The notes beneath the pieces were generated by a model. The model saw only the letters and a list, made by a program, of their open reading frames with translations. It was not told the DNA's origin and searched no databases. Below, in pieces: positions 6,826-15,350 of a DNA stretch of 17,619 bases; within the stretch, counting starts at the first letter, position 1, and every line of letters begins with the position of its first letter. The stretch is taken from NCBI GenBank assembly GCA_963751355.1, contig CAVVVS010000038.1, positions 1 to 17,619 on the forward strand, given 5' to 3'. The position numbers were made by a program, and so were the translations under genes. This DNA is from CAVVVS01 sp963751355 (GTDB lineage: Bacteria; Bacteroidota; Ignavibacteria; Ignavibacteriales; Ignavibacteriaceae).

Positions 6826-9609
6826 ATGAGAAATAAAAACACAACATTATTCAGTCTTTTTGTATCCTTTATTTTTTGCTTGACCTTTAGTGTTACGAAT
6901 GCTCAATCTTTAAAATCATTAAAGTTTGAAACATCAGAAGGTATAGGCGTGGACTCTTTTTCAATCAACGGAACCGGCGGTGATTTTTCTGCCAGGCTGC
7001 CGTTATTTACGATTGAAATAAATGATAAGCTTACAAGCTCTTTGAGTGCATCTGCTTCGGAAGCAGACGGTGAATATCACTTTAAATTTGAATCCGGGCT
7101 TACCGGTACTTTTAAAGTTGATAAGAATTTCTCTCCCGGATGGAAAGGACATATGGTATTAGAAAATAACTCCGATTCCACAATAAAAATCTTAAACCTC
7201 GTTCCTCTGGGACAATCACCCGACCACATTTACATTACGGCATCCGCTCCCTGGAATTTAGCAAGTTCAAAAATATTCAGACCCGGTTTAGGATCAGTCG
7301 GAGTGGTTTTACCGGATAATGCCTGGGAGCTCGGATACTCTGCCATTAACATCGGGAATGACAGATCGATTGCTTCATTAGCAAGAAGAACCGGCGGTAA
7401 GAAAACAAATTTTCACCGCTATTCCGCATTTATAAAACCGGGCGGAAAAGTAGAATACGATTTTTATGCGGATGTATATCATGGTATCTGGCAAAACGGA
7501 TTAAAAATGATGTTCCAGCAAAGGTATCTTTACGATTTAAAACATTTCGATAATACTTTGTTCGAACGTAAAGATCTCGATTGGATCAGGCACAGCTACG
7601 TTGTAACGATTCAATATGCATGGGATCATAATTATTATGACATGAAAGATCATAAATATAATTTCCCTGAATTTCTTAAAAAAGGGAAGAAAATGTTCGG
7701 CGGATATGATGTTTTTTGTATCTGGCCTACATGGCCGACGCTTGGATTGGATCAGCGAAATCAATGGGACCTTTACGATGATCTTCCCGGCGGTTTAAAG
7801 AAGATGCATCAATTATCCGAATATGCAAAAGCACACGGTACAAAATTTTTCATTGCTTTTAATCCCTGGGATAAGAGTACGCGTAAAGAAAATTTTTATA
7901 CCGGCATTTCAAAAATGATTAGAGCTACAGATGCGGACGGTGTAGTTCTTGATACGTATGGTAGTTCCAGCAAAAAATTACAGGAAGCCGCAGATAGTAT
8001 AAGATCCGGTGTAGTAATGTACAGCGAAGGCATGGCAGTTCCCAAGGACATGCCCGGTATTGTTGCAGGCCGTGTTCACGATGCTATTTATATGCCGCCG
8101 CCGCTAAATCTTAATAAATTTATTAAACCGCAGTTTGCAATCTTTAGAGTTGATCAATTAAGCCAGGGAAGAATTCACAGGGAAATCGGCATCGCTTTTT
8201 TTAATGGTTATGGTACGGAAGTTAATACAATGGCTCCGGGGAGACCTGATTGGATGAAGGATGAATACTTGTATCTTGGTAAAACGACAATGCTTCTGAG
8301 AGAGAATTCTTCTAATTTTCTAAATCAAAATTGGATTCCGCTGCTTCCTACTTTAGTCGACAGCGTATGGGTAAACAAATGGCCCGGGGAATCCAAAACT
8401 GTTTACACGATTTTCTCTTTAAGACCGCAAGGCTACGACGGTGCTTTGTTTGAGGTATCCTCAACTCACAATCATCATTTTGTTGATTTATGGCATCATG
8501 AAGAAATCAAGTTGGATACCGTTAACGGTAAAACGTATCTTCCGGCTTCTGTTCATGCATTTAATAGAAGCTGGCTCGGAACAAGAAAAGAAGGTAATGT
8601 TGATTGTGTTGTAAATTTCCCCGATCTGTTAAATGTAAATCTCAAGGGTGACTCTCTATCATTCAGTGCGGTGAGAGGGGATAGTATTTTAGTATGGGCG
8701 GATAATCCTTCTTATCAGGGTACTTCTCGAAGGTACAATGTGGCTATGAATAAAATTAAACTCATGGACGTCTTCGGAAGATACAATGGTAAGTTCGTTG
8801 TTCAATTATTCGATAAAGGCGAGCTTCAAGACGAGAGAGTAATCGAACAAAATCCGGGAACCGCCAGGTTGATAAGTAATGTGATACCGACCCCAAAAGC
8901 AGAAAAAACTCCCCCCGGTATGGTCGAAATCCCCGCAAATACTTATATTTATAGAGTTAAAAGAAGGGATGATGAATTTATTCCGTATCCTCAAGTACCT
9001 GATTCAATTATTGTACACATGCATAAATTTTACATCGATAAATATCCAGTTACAAACGAGCAGTATAAAAAGTTTATTAACGCTACTCATTACAAACCTA
9101 AATACACTCACAATTATCTTAAAAATTGGGTGAACGGTGAGTACCCTAAAGGTATGGGTAATTACCCTGTTGTTTACGTAAGTATGAAAGATGCGAAGGC
9201 GTATGCAAAATGGGCAGGTAAAAGATTACCGACTGAAATAGAATGGCAGTATGCCGGTCAAGGCATGGATTCATTCAACTGGCCATGGGGTGATACGTTT
9301 GATTCAACAAAGTGTAATAATTCTTCCGGGCATTTAACGCCGGTTAACGCTTTTCCGCAAGGCAAAAGCAAATTTGGCGTAATGGATATGGTAGGAAATG
9401 TTTGGCAGCTAATGAATGGTGTTTATGATGACGGCGGCTACTATATGGAAATGATTAGAGGCGGAAGTTTTTATAATCCCACTGCAAGCTGGTGGTACGT
9501 TAAAGGTGGTCCTCAGCCTCTTAATCACAGGCAGGTTTTATTAATGGTTTCCCCCGGATTTGACAGAAACGCAACCGTGGGTTTCAGGTGTGTTAAAGAT
9601 GCAAAATAG
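6826..9609 (+). CDS. Exported TIM-barrel glycosidase-like protein fused to an FGE-sulfatase-like domain
   Basis: The 927-residue product has a signal peptide (about 1-26, ending SVTNAQ). A beta-rich domain (about 27-245) is followed by a probable (beta/alpha)8 barrel (about 250-520) with FCIWPTWPTLGLDQ, TKFFIAFNPWD, ADGVVLDTYG and VVMYSEG. D376 (in LDTYG) and E401 (in YSEG) sit at strand ends and are candidate catalytic residues of a GH31/GH36 or DUF6259-like fold; that assignment is inference. A second beta domain follows, and residues about 695-927 are a formylglycine-generating-enzyme-like domain (GMVEIPANTY, YPVTNEQYKKFI, KRLPTEIEWQYA, WPWGD, GNVWQL, RGGSF, VGFRCVK). The active-site cysteines expected just after RGGS are absent (YNPTASWW), so oxidase activity on sulfatases is unlikely. 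The domain may instead bind protein or sugar. There is no T9SS sorting domain. GGAG at 6820-6823 lies close to the ATG. Confidence 0.85.
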   Translation: MRNKNTTLFSLFVSFIFCLTFSVTNAQSLKSLKFETSEGIGVDSFSINGTGGDFSARLPLFTIEINDKLTSSLSASASEADGEYHFKFESGLTGTFKVDKNFSPGWKGHMVLENNSDSTIKILNLVPLGQSPDHIYITASAPWNLASSKIFRPGLGSVGVVLPDNAWELGYSAINIGNDRSIASLARRTGGKKTNFHRYSAFIKPGGKVEYDFYADVYHGIWQNGLKMMFQQRYLYDLKHFDNTLFERKDLDWIRHSYVVTIQYAWDHNYYDMKDHKYNFPEFLKKGKKMFGGYDVFCIWPTWPTLGLDQRNQWDLYDDLPGGLKKMHQLSEYAKAHGTKFFIAFNPWDKSTRKENFYTGISKMIRATDADGVVLDTYGSSSKKLQEAADSIRSGVVMYSEGMAVPKDMPGIVAGRVHDAIYMPPPLNLNKFIKPQFAIFRVDQLSQGRIHREIGIAFFNGYGTEVNTMAPGRPDWMKDEYLYLGKTTMLLRENSSNFLNQNWIPLLPTLVDSVWVNKWPGESKTVYTIFSLRPQGYDGALFEVSSTHNHHFVDLWHHEEIKLDTVNGKTYLPASVHAFNRSWLGTRKEGNVDCVVNFPDLLNVNLKGDSLSFSAVRGDSILVWADNPSYQGTSRRYNVAMNKIKLMDVFGRYNGKFVVQLFDKGELQDERVIEQNPGTARLISNVIPTPKAEKTPPGMVEIPANTYIYRVKRRDDEFIPYPQVPDSIIVHMHKFYIDKYPVTNEQYKKFINATHYKPKYTHNYLKNWVNGEYPKGMGNYPVVYVSMKDAKAYAKWAGKRLPTEIEWQYAGQGMDSFNWPWGDTFDSTKCNNSSGHLTPVNAFPQGKSKFGVMDMVGNVWQLMNGVYDDGGYYMEMIRGGSFYNPTASWWYVKGGPQPLNHRQVLLMVSPGFDRNATVGFRCVKDAK

Positions 9610-9658
9610 AATTGTAAAAAAAGAGTTTAATGAAAATTAATTCATGGAAAGTGAATAA

Positions 9659-12600
9659 ATGAAATTTAAAAAAATTATGAATCCTATAAATTATAAAAAG
9701 ATAATTCCTTTTGTACTGTTCATTTTTGTATTTGGGATTGCGACTCTAAATGCAGCATCAAATAAAAAAGTTCAAATAGGATTTTTAAATACCCGGCAGC
9801 AGATTAAAAATAATCTCGAAGTCAAATCGGCATTGAAATTTCTTCGGTCAAATAAAAATTTCGACGTAAAAGTAATTTCATTTGATGAGTTAAAAAAGCA
9901 GCCTTCTGTTCTTCAAGGAATAGATGCCGTATGGTATCATCGTCCCGACTCATCAGCTTTTTCATCTATAGAAACAAATAAAAATATTATTAAATATATA
10001 GATGATTTTGTTCGTAACGGCGGAGGATTATTTTTAACTCTGAATGCTTTCAAATATATAAACACATTAGGGTTTGAAACCGAAGTTCCACAGGTAAGTC
10101 ATATCGAAGCTAAAGACGAAGGGTACGGTAGGAAACTGGGTCTTCATGCTCTTCGATCTCACCCAATATTTACCGGATTAAACGGTGGCTCGTACATTTG
10201 GGATTCTTATAAAGATAATATTTTCAGGCAGGTCGGATTCTTCGGAAAATCAATTCCTAAAGAAGGTAAAGTGGTTGCAGTAAACTGGGCTTATATTACT
10301 CTTAAAGATGCCGAGAAACTGGCGGTTGAATATTCGTACGGAAAAGGAAGAGTAATTGCTGTGGGTGCATATACTTATTATAAGCCCCAGAATTATAACA
10401 GATTGAACCTCGAAAAATTTACGGATAATTGCATCCTTTATACGGCACATAAATTAAAGTCTGATGTAAAAGCCCGTTACTGGAGTTATGAACCGTTAAA
10501 AGTTCTTCCTTTCAATGATTCATCTTTTTCAATTACATATCCTCAATCCAAAACATGGCAAACTGATAATTCACCGATTAAAATTTCTTCACATTTCGCC
10601 TCCGATCACACATGGGATCTTGCTGAACAGCGTTTAGTTTTGATGGGAACGGAAAAGGGAGGTATAGATGAAATATGGATACATCCATTTATGGCGCTAA
10701 GGGATTATCAGGTTGGTGTTATGTTTTCTTATAAAGATACCGTTTACTGGTTCAAAGATCAGCGACCTGAAATTGAAGTAACTCCGGAAGCGTTCACAAG
10801 AACCTATCGTTTTGCACGTGCATTTATAAAAGAAGTAATTACAGCCGATGTCAATAAACCTGTTGCGGTTATTCATTATGAATACAGGGGCTTATACCCG
10901 GCAAAGCTGGTGATAAAATATAAGAGCAACCTTAGATTTATGTGGCCTTATAACAGCGACGCATTGGGCTCAATTAACTATTCATGGAACGATGGACTGA
11001 ATGCATTTCATGTTAAAAATGAAAGCAATGAATTTAATTGTTTAATCGGTGCAAACAAAAAACCTGTTGACAAAGTATTCGGACAGTATAACGATTTCAG
11101 CAAAAACGGTAAAAAATTCGAGGGGATATCAACAGATAAATTTCAGGCTGCCGGACTCGTTGAATACAATATTAATATGAACGATAATCTTGATGTTGTT
11201 ATAGCCGGTACGGATGAAGGAAACACGGCGGCAGTTAAAAATTACGAATACGCGATTAAAAATCCTGAAAAGATACTTGAAAACACTTCGGATTATTATA
11301 AGAAATTCTTAAACAGCAAATTAATGATTACTACACCGGATAAAAACTTCAACAAAGGTTATAGATGGGCATTAGTGGGTACAGATAAATTTTTCGTACA
11401 TACACCCGAACTCGGTTCCTCGCTGGTTGCCGGATATGCAACAAGCAGAAGAGGCTGGGGCGGTGCACAAAAAGTAAGCGGAAGACCGGGATATGCATGG
11501 TATTTCGGACGCGACGGTCAGTGGAGCGGAATGGCTCTTTCCGATTATGGCGACTTTTCAAAAGTAAAATCCGAATTGGAAGTCTATCAAAAATATCAGG
11601 CTCTGAACGGAAAAATTTATCATGAATTAACAACCAGTGGTGCGGTTCATTATGATGCCGCGGATGCGACTCCTCTTTACATCATTCTTGCGGGGCATTA
11701 TTTGCGATGGTCGGGCGATATTAATTTCATCCGTTCGAGCTGGAAACACATTCAAAAAGCAATAGATTATTGTTACTCCACTGATTGGAATCATAATCAT
11801 TTAATTGAAAACACGAATGTGGGTCACGGCTGGATTGAAGGCGGAGCTTTATTCGGTGCTCAAACTACTCTTTATTTAGCCGGCTGCTGGGCTAAAGCTC
11901 TTGAAGAATCTGCCTACATGGCAAAAAATCTGGGTTATACCGGGGAAGCGAATAAATATGAAAAAGAATCCGGAATAGTCCGAAACATAATAAATTCTAA
12001 ATTCTGGAATTCAAAGGAGAAGTTTTTTAATTACGGTTTATTGAGCAGCGGTAAATTCAATCCCGAAAAAACCGTTCTTCCGGTTGTTCCCATTTACTTT
12101 AATGTTGTTGATAAAGATAAAGCAATTCAGGTTCTAAATGCTTATTCCGGTAACAATTTTTCATCGGACTGGGGAGTAAGAATAATCGGTGAAGATAATC
12201 ATTTTTTTCAGCCTACAGGATATCATTTAGGTAGTATCTGGCCGCTGTTTACCGGATGGACTTCATTAGCCGAATACGGCAGCGAACAATACATCCAGGG
12301 CTTCACTCATGTTATGGACAATTTGAATGTTTATAAGAATTGGGCAAGAGGTTATGTTGAAGAGGTTTTAAATGGGGAAACTTATCAGCCTTCGGGAGTT
12401 TGCGATCATCAATGCTGGTCCGAAACAATGGTTATTCAGCCTTTACTCGAGGGGATGCTCGGACTGAATGCTCACGCTATGGAAAATGAGATAAGTCTTT
12501 CTCCGCGCCTGCCTGCAAATTGGAATTTCATTAACGTTCAAAATATCAAAGCAGGAAGTCATTCACTTAATTTTAAAATGAATAGAAATGACGGAGAAAC

Positions 12601-13087
12601 GACTTTTAATTTTACCCACACCGGCAACACAGAATTGAAGGTTAACTTTACTCCGCAATTTCCTCAGGGAACTAAAGTAAGCAAGATTTTAGTGGACGAA
12701 AAAAAATTAAAAATACATGAAGTTTTGAACAAACAGTCTTTGGTAGTGAATTTAGAATTAGTCGTAAAAAATAACTCAACGGTAAAAATTTATCATTCAG
12801 GCGGGATAAGCGCATTACCGGTAATTAATAATCCAATACCAAATGATTCATCTGAAGGATTTAGACTTTTATCTGCTTCACTATCGGGAAAAGAATATTC
12901 CGTTAAAGTTGAAGGCAAACAGGGAAAAAGAGAAGTTTTAAAAGTGTATTCTCCTGATGCTCAAATCAAAACCGTTGAAAACGGGAAGGTTCTCGGTTAC
13001 AAAAACAATATTTATTCTATCGAAGTTATTTTTCCTGAGAGTACAAATAATTATATAAACAAAAGCATTAGAATAACTTTAAAATAA
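9659..13087 (+). CDS. Exported amidotransferase-like/six-hairpin glycosidase fusion (debranching-enzyme type)
   Basis: The 1142-residue product starts with a signal peptide (about 1-33, ending TLNAA). Residues about 37-262 resemble a class I glutamine-amidotransferase or ThuA-like fold (VQIGFLNTRQ, GIDAVWYHRP, FVRNGGGLFLTLNAF, SHPIFTGL, YGKGRVIAVGAY). No nucleophile cysteine follows the GGG turn, so this part is probably structural or binding. A beta-sandwich region (about 275-555) leads into an (alpha/alpha)6 toroid (about 557-930) like the glycogen-debranching C-domain and GH15-related enzymes: WYFGRDGQWSG (R618, D619), DATPLYI, HGWIEGG with E727 as candidate general acid, GSIWPLFTGW, CDHQCWSETM. 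The remaining 210 residues are beta-rich (LSPRLPANW). No sorting motif is seen at the C-terminus. The start has GGAAAG at 9646-9651. It lies 49 bases after the FGE-fusion gene, so co-transcription is likely. Family assignment is by motif only, and the substrate is unknown. Confidence 0.85.
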   Translation: MKFKKIMNPINYKKIIPFVLFIFVFGIATLNAASNKKVQIGFLNTRQQIKNNLEVKSALKFLRSNKNFDVKVISFDELKKQPSVLQGIDAVWYHRPDSSAFSSIETNKNIIKYIDDFVRNGGGLFLTLNAFKYINTLGFETEVPQVSHIEAKDEGYGRKLGLHALRSHPIFTGLNGGSYIWDSYKDNIFRQVGFFGKSIPKEGKVVAVNWAYITLKDAEKLAVEYSYGKGRVIAVGAYTYYKPQNYNRLNLEKFTDNCILYTAHKLKSDVKARYWSYEPLKVLPFNDSSFSITYPQSKTWQTDNSPIKISSHFASDHTWDLAEQRLVLMGTEKGGIDEIWIHPFMALRDYQVGVMFSYKDTVYWFKDQRPEIEVTPEAFTRTYRFARAFIKEVITADVNKPVAVIHYEYRGLYPAKLVIKYKSNLRFMWPYNSDALGSINYSWNDGLNAFHVKNESNEFNCLIGANKKPVDKVFGQYNDFSKNGKKFEGISTDKFQAAGLVEYNINMNDNLDVVIAGTDEGNTAAVKNYEYAIKNPEKILENTSDYYKKFLNSKLMITTPDKNFNKGYRWALVGTDKFFVHTPELGSSLVAGYATSRRGWGGAQKVSGRPGYAWYFGRDGQWSGMALSDYGDFSKVKSELEVYQKYQALNGKIYHELTTSGAVHYDAADATPLYIILAGHYLRWSGDINFIRSSWKHIQKAIDYCYSTDWNHNHLIENTNVGHGWIEGGALFGAQTTLYLAGCWAKALEESAYMAKNLGYTGEANKYEKESGIVRNIINSKFWNSKEKFFNYGLLSSGKFNPEKTVLPVVPIYFNVVDKDKAIQVLNAYSGNNFSSDWGVRIIGEDNHFFQPTGYHLGSIWPLFTGWTSLAEYGSEQYIQGFTHVMDNLNVYKNWARGYVEEVLNGETYQPSGVCDHQCWSETMVIQPLLEGMLGLNAHAMENEISLSPRLPANWNFINVQNIKAGSHSLNFKMNRNDGETTFNFTHTGNTELKVNFTPQFPQGTKVSKILVDEKKLKIHEVLNKQSLVVNLELVVKNNSTVKIYHSGGISALPVINNPIPNDSSEGFRLLSASLSGKEYSVKVEGKQGKREVLKVYSPDAQIKTVENGKVLGYKNNIYSIEVIFPESTNNYINKSIRITLK

Positions 13088-13160
13088 AAACAGATTTGGA
13101 GATTTAGGGCTGCAAACAATCGTATTCATTTAACTGTTATCAAAAACGATATATAAATTT

Positions 13161-15254
13161 ATGAAGTATTTAAATTTAACAATAATAGCTGTAATTACAT
13201 TTATAACATCTGCGGCAGCGCAGAGTTATTTATCACATTTACAAGATACACAAAACGATCCTGTCTTTACCACTTATGCAGCGGCAATGAGCCGGTCGGA
13301 GTTTACGGTAAATGAAGGTTATCAATTTATTTGGTACGATCCGGCTAAAGGAATGAATTTCGAAACAGAGCGAGCAGGAAATCTTGGAATAATATTCAAT
13401 ATGAATAATCATGTTGTTTCAGAACTTCAGCAGTTTTATAAGAAACCTGTCATTACCACTTCCTACAGCGACGTGGTTAAATATTACTATTATCCGTTTA
13501 AAGATGTTAAAGTTGAAACAACGTTTTTAGTTTACAGTTCCCGGATTGCAATTAGAGAAATGAAAATAATCAACGAGTCTCCGTTTAGAATAAGTATCAA
13601 CGTTTATCCTTTCATTCAGAACGAAACAAGAGACTATACTAATATCAAAATGAACAGTTTCGGGAACCAAATTTCATTCATGCACAAAGAATTTCCGGAT
13701 GGATGGATGAAGAGTCATAATATTCCATTCAAAACAAATTTGAATGATTTCCTTATGTTCAATACAAAAGTTAACAGCTGGGGGACTTACAATATCTTTA
13801 GTAAAATCCGGGATACGAGCAGCTCAATTTTCATAAATGCAGTCGGAAACAATTCATTAAACACTCAAACAGGAACCAATGAGAGCAGAATAATCGCAGC
13901 TCAAAAGAGTTTTGAAATTTCTGCGGGACAAGAGGTAACATTTAAAGTAATCAAAGCAGTCGATGCTGCTGATTCAACCGGCAATACGATTAAGTTGATA
14001 CAGGAATGCAGGAATTTATTCAAGGCGGATCTCAACAAGTATTTGCAAGAAGATGAAACAGTTTACGGTAAAATTCCCGATATAAAATTTGACAATGAAG
14101 AATATAAGGATCTTTACTGGAATGCTTTTTCCTTACTTCGTCAATGCATGCTTCCTGCCGAAGGTCAATTAAAAACCAATTATTATGTTTTTTCAAGAGA
14201 ACCGCGCTGGGGCTGGGGATACGGAGGACAAGTCTTTCATGAAAGCCTTTCAATGCTTGCTTATGTTTATATGGATCCCGTAAGTGCAATGAATTCGCAG
14301 AGAGTTTTTATTCAAACACAACACGAAAACGGATATATTAATTATAGAACCGGTCCGTATCTAAACGAAACCATTCCTACAAACGGACAGTTGACTACTT
14401 CCGCGCCATGGTTCAATTGGGAAAATTGGGAGTTGTACAAAGTCTCTCATGATAAAGAATTCTTGAAACAAGCTTATGCAGCCGGTAAAAAGTTTTACGA
14501 ATTTTGGGTGAAGAACAGAGATTCGAATAATGACGGTCTTTGTGAGTGGGGTGCCAATGCTGTGCTCGAGAGCGTACGGGATGCTTATGTTGCCGTCTGG
14601 GATCAAGTAGGAGACCCGGCAAATTTTGATGCGTTAGGATTGAACTTAATGCTGGTTAAAGAAGCAAACTCGCTTGCTCACATGGCTGAAGAGCTGGACA
14701 ATAACGATGATTATAAAATGTTTACGGCAGATGCACGGAAAAGAACCGAATTAATAAATAAGTATATGTGGGATCCGGAAACAGAATTTTATTACCAAGT
14801 AAATAAAAACGATAGAACGTTTACCTTCAAGAAGAAAAACGATCTTAAGAGAAAAGAGATTGTTGCTTTCCTGGCTTTATGGTCGGGAGTGGCGAGTAAG
14901 GAACAGGCAGCTGCTCTTGTGAAACATCTTACCGATCCAAAAGAATTTTGGAGAAATTACGGTATACCTTCACTCTCGGCAGACGATCCTTATTATAACC
15001 CTATCGGTTATTGGAACGGTCCGGTTTGGGTTCCGTGGAATTACCTGGTGTTTCGCGGATTAATCGATTACGGCTATAAAAAAGATGCAAAAGAACTTGC
15101 GGAGAGAGTCTTGAAAAATGTGGATTACCAGTTGAAGACGAATCATTGGTTCTGGGAATTTTACAGTGCGGATGATCTTCAGGCAGGATGGCATAAAACA
15201 TATATATGGACAGGCATTATTGCAAGAATGCTTATCGATATGCAGAAATTGTAA
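13161..15254 (+). CDS. GH63-like glycosidase without sorting domain
   Basis: This 697-residue protein is the simplest complete GH63-like protein here. It has a signal peptide (about 1-20, ending SAAAQ), an N-terminal beta-sandwich (about 21-300: FTTYAAAMSRSEFT, VITTSYSDVVKYYYYPF), and an (alpha/alpha)6 toroid (about 311-695: RQCMLPAEGQ, REPRWGWGYGGQVFHESLS, RDSNNDGLCEWG). The candidate acid is D474 (LESVRD), the base E666 (FWEFYSAD), and the substrate-site motif YWNGPVW spans 617-623. One oddity is G493 in NFDALGLN, where the paralogues have Asp in LDLN/LDLS. The protein stops at MLIDMQKL, exactly where the paralogue at the window start continues into its T9SS domain. No clear Shine-Dalgarno precedes the ATG, which is common in Bacteroidota. 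It is probably periplasmic or surface-bound. GH63 members hydrolyse alpha-glucosides or mannosylglycerate-type bonds; the exact substrate is not inferable. Confidence 0.9.
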   Translation: MKYLNLTIIAVITFITSAAAQSYLSHLQDTQNDPVFTTYAAAMSRSEFTVNEGYQFIWYDPAKGMNFETERAGNLGIIFNMNNHVVSELQQFYKKPVITTSYSDVVKYYYYPFKDVKVETTFLVYSSRIAIREMKIINESPFRISINVYPFIQNETRDYTNIKMNSFGNQISFMHKEFPDGWMKSHNIPFKTNLNDFLMFNTKVNSWGTYNIFSKIRDTSSSIFINAVGNNSLNTQTGTNESRIIAAQKSFEISAGQEVTFKVIKAVDAADSTGNTIKLIQECRNLFKADLNKYLQEDETVYGKIPDIKFDNEEYKDLYWNAFSLLRQCMLPAEGQLKTNYYVFSREPRWGWGYGGQVFHESLSMLAYVYMDPVSAMNSQRVFIQTQHENGYINYRTGPYLNETIPTNGQLTTSAPWFNWENWELYKVSHDKEFLKQAYAAGKKFYEFWVKNRDSNNDGLCEWGANAVLESVRDAYVAVWDQVGDPANFDALGLNLMLVKEANSLAHMAEELDNNDDYKMFTADARKRTELINKYMWDPETEFYYQVNKNDRTFTFKKKNDLKRKEIVAFLALWSGVASKEQAAALVKHLTDPKEFWRNYGIPSLSADDPYYNPIGYWNGPVWVPWNYLVFRGLIDYGYKKDAKELAERVLKNVDYQLKTNHWFWEFYSADDLQAGWHKTYIWTGIIARMLIDMQKL

Positions 15255-15337
15255 TTATACATATCCTTCCTCCCATAAATAATGACAACTATTGCAGGGG
15301 AGTGAAAGGGATTGGGGAAATGTTGTTTTAGAAAATT

Positions 15338-15343
15338 AAAAGG
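15338..15343 (+). promoter_or_regulatory. Ribosome binding site deciding the start at 15351
   Basis: AAAAGG lies seven bases before the ATG at 15351. It favours this start over an in-frame TTG at 15312. The TTG would add a 13-residue extension (GKCCFRKLKGSS after Met) in front of an otherwise ordinary signal peptide. Confidence 0.55.
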
Positions 15344-15350
15344 TTCGAGT

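Noticed and set aside
8908..9609. Active sulfatase-maturing formylglycine-generating enzyme
   Set aside because: The cysteines after RGGS are missing, and the domain is the tail of a glycosidase-like protein with no sulfatase in the window.
11349..11633. 94-residue open frame on the minus strand inside the debranching-type gene
   Set aside because: It overlaps strongly conserved coding sequence on the + strand, has no recognisable domain, and is best explained as an antisense shadow. The other minus-strand frames in this window were rejected for the same reason.
13088..13160. Promoter or operator in the gap before the 13161 gene
   Set aside because: Only an ATCGT/ACGAT pentamer pair and a TATATAA stretch are visible, without a matching upstream element.
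15312..15350. TTG start 13 codons upstream of the ATG at 15351
   Set aside because: The ATG has a well-spaced AAAAGG and gives a standard signal peptide. The extension is Cys- and Lys-rich and unlike any paralogue N-terminus.
15255..15350. Pyrimidine-rich and purine-rich segments (CCTTCCTCCC and GGGGAGTGAAAGG) as a hairpin
   Set aside because: Pairing needs several bulges and has a loop of about 22 bases. I do not regard it as supported.
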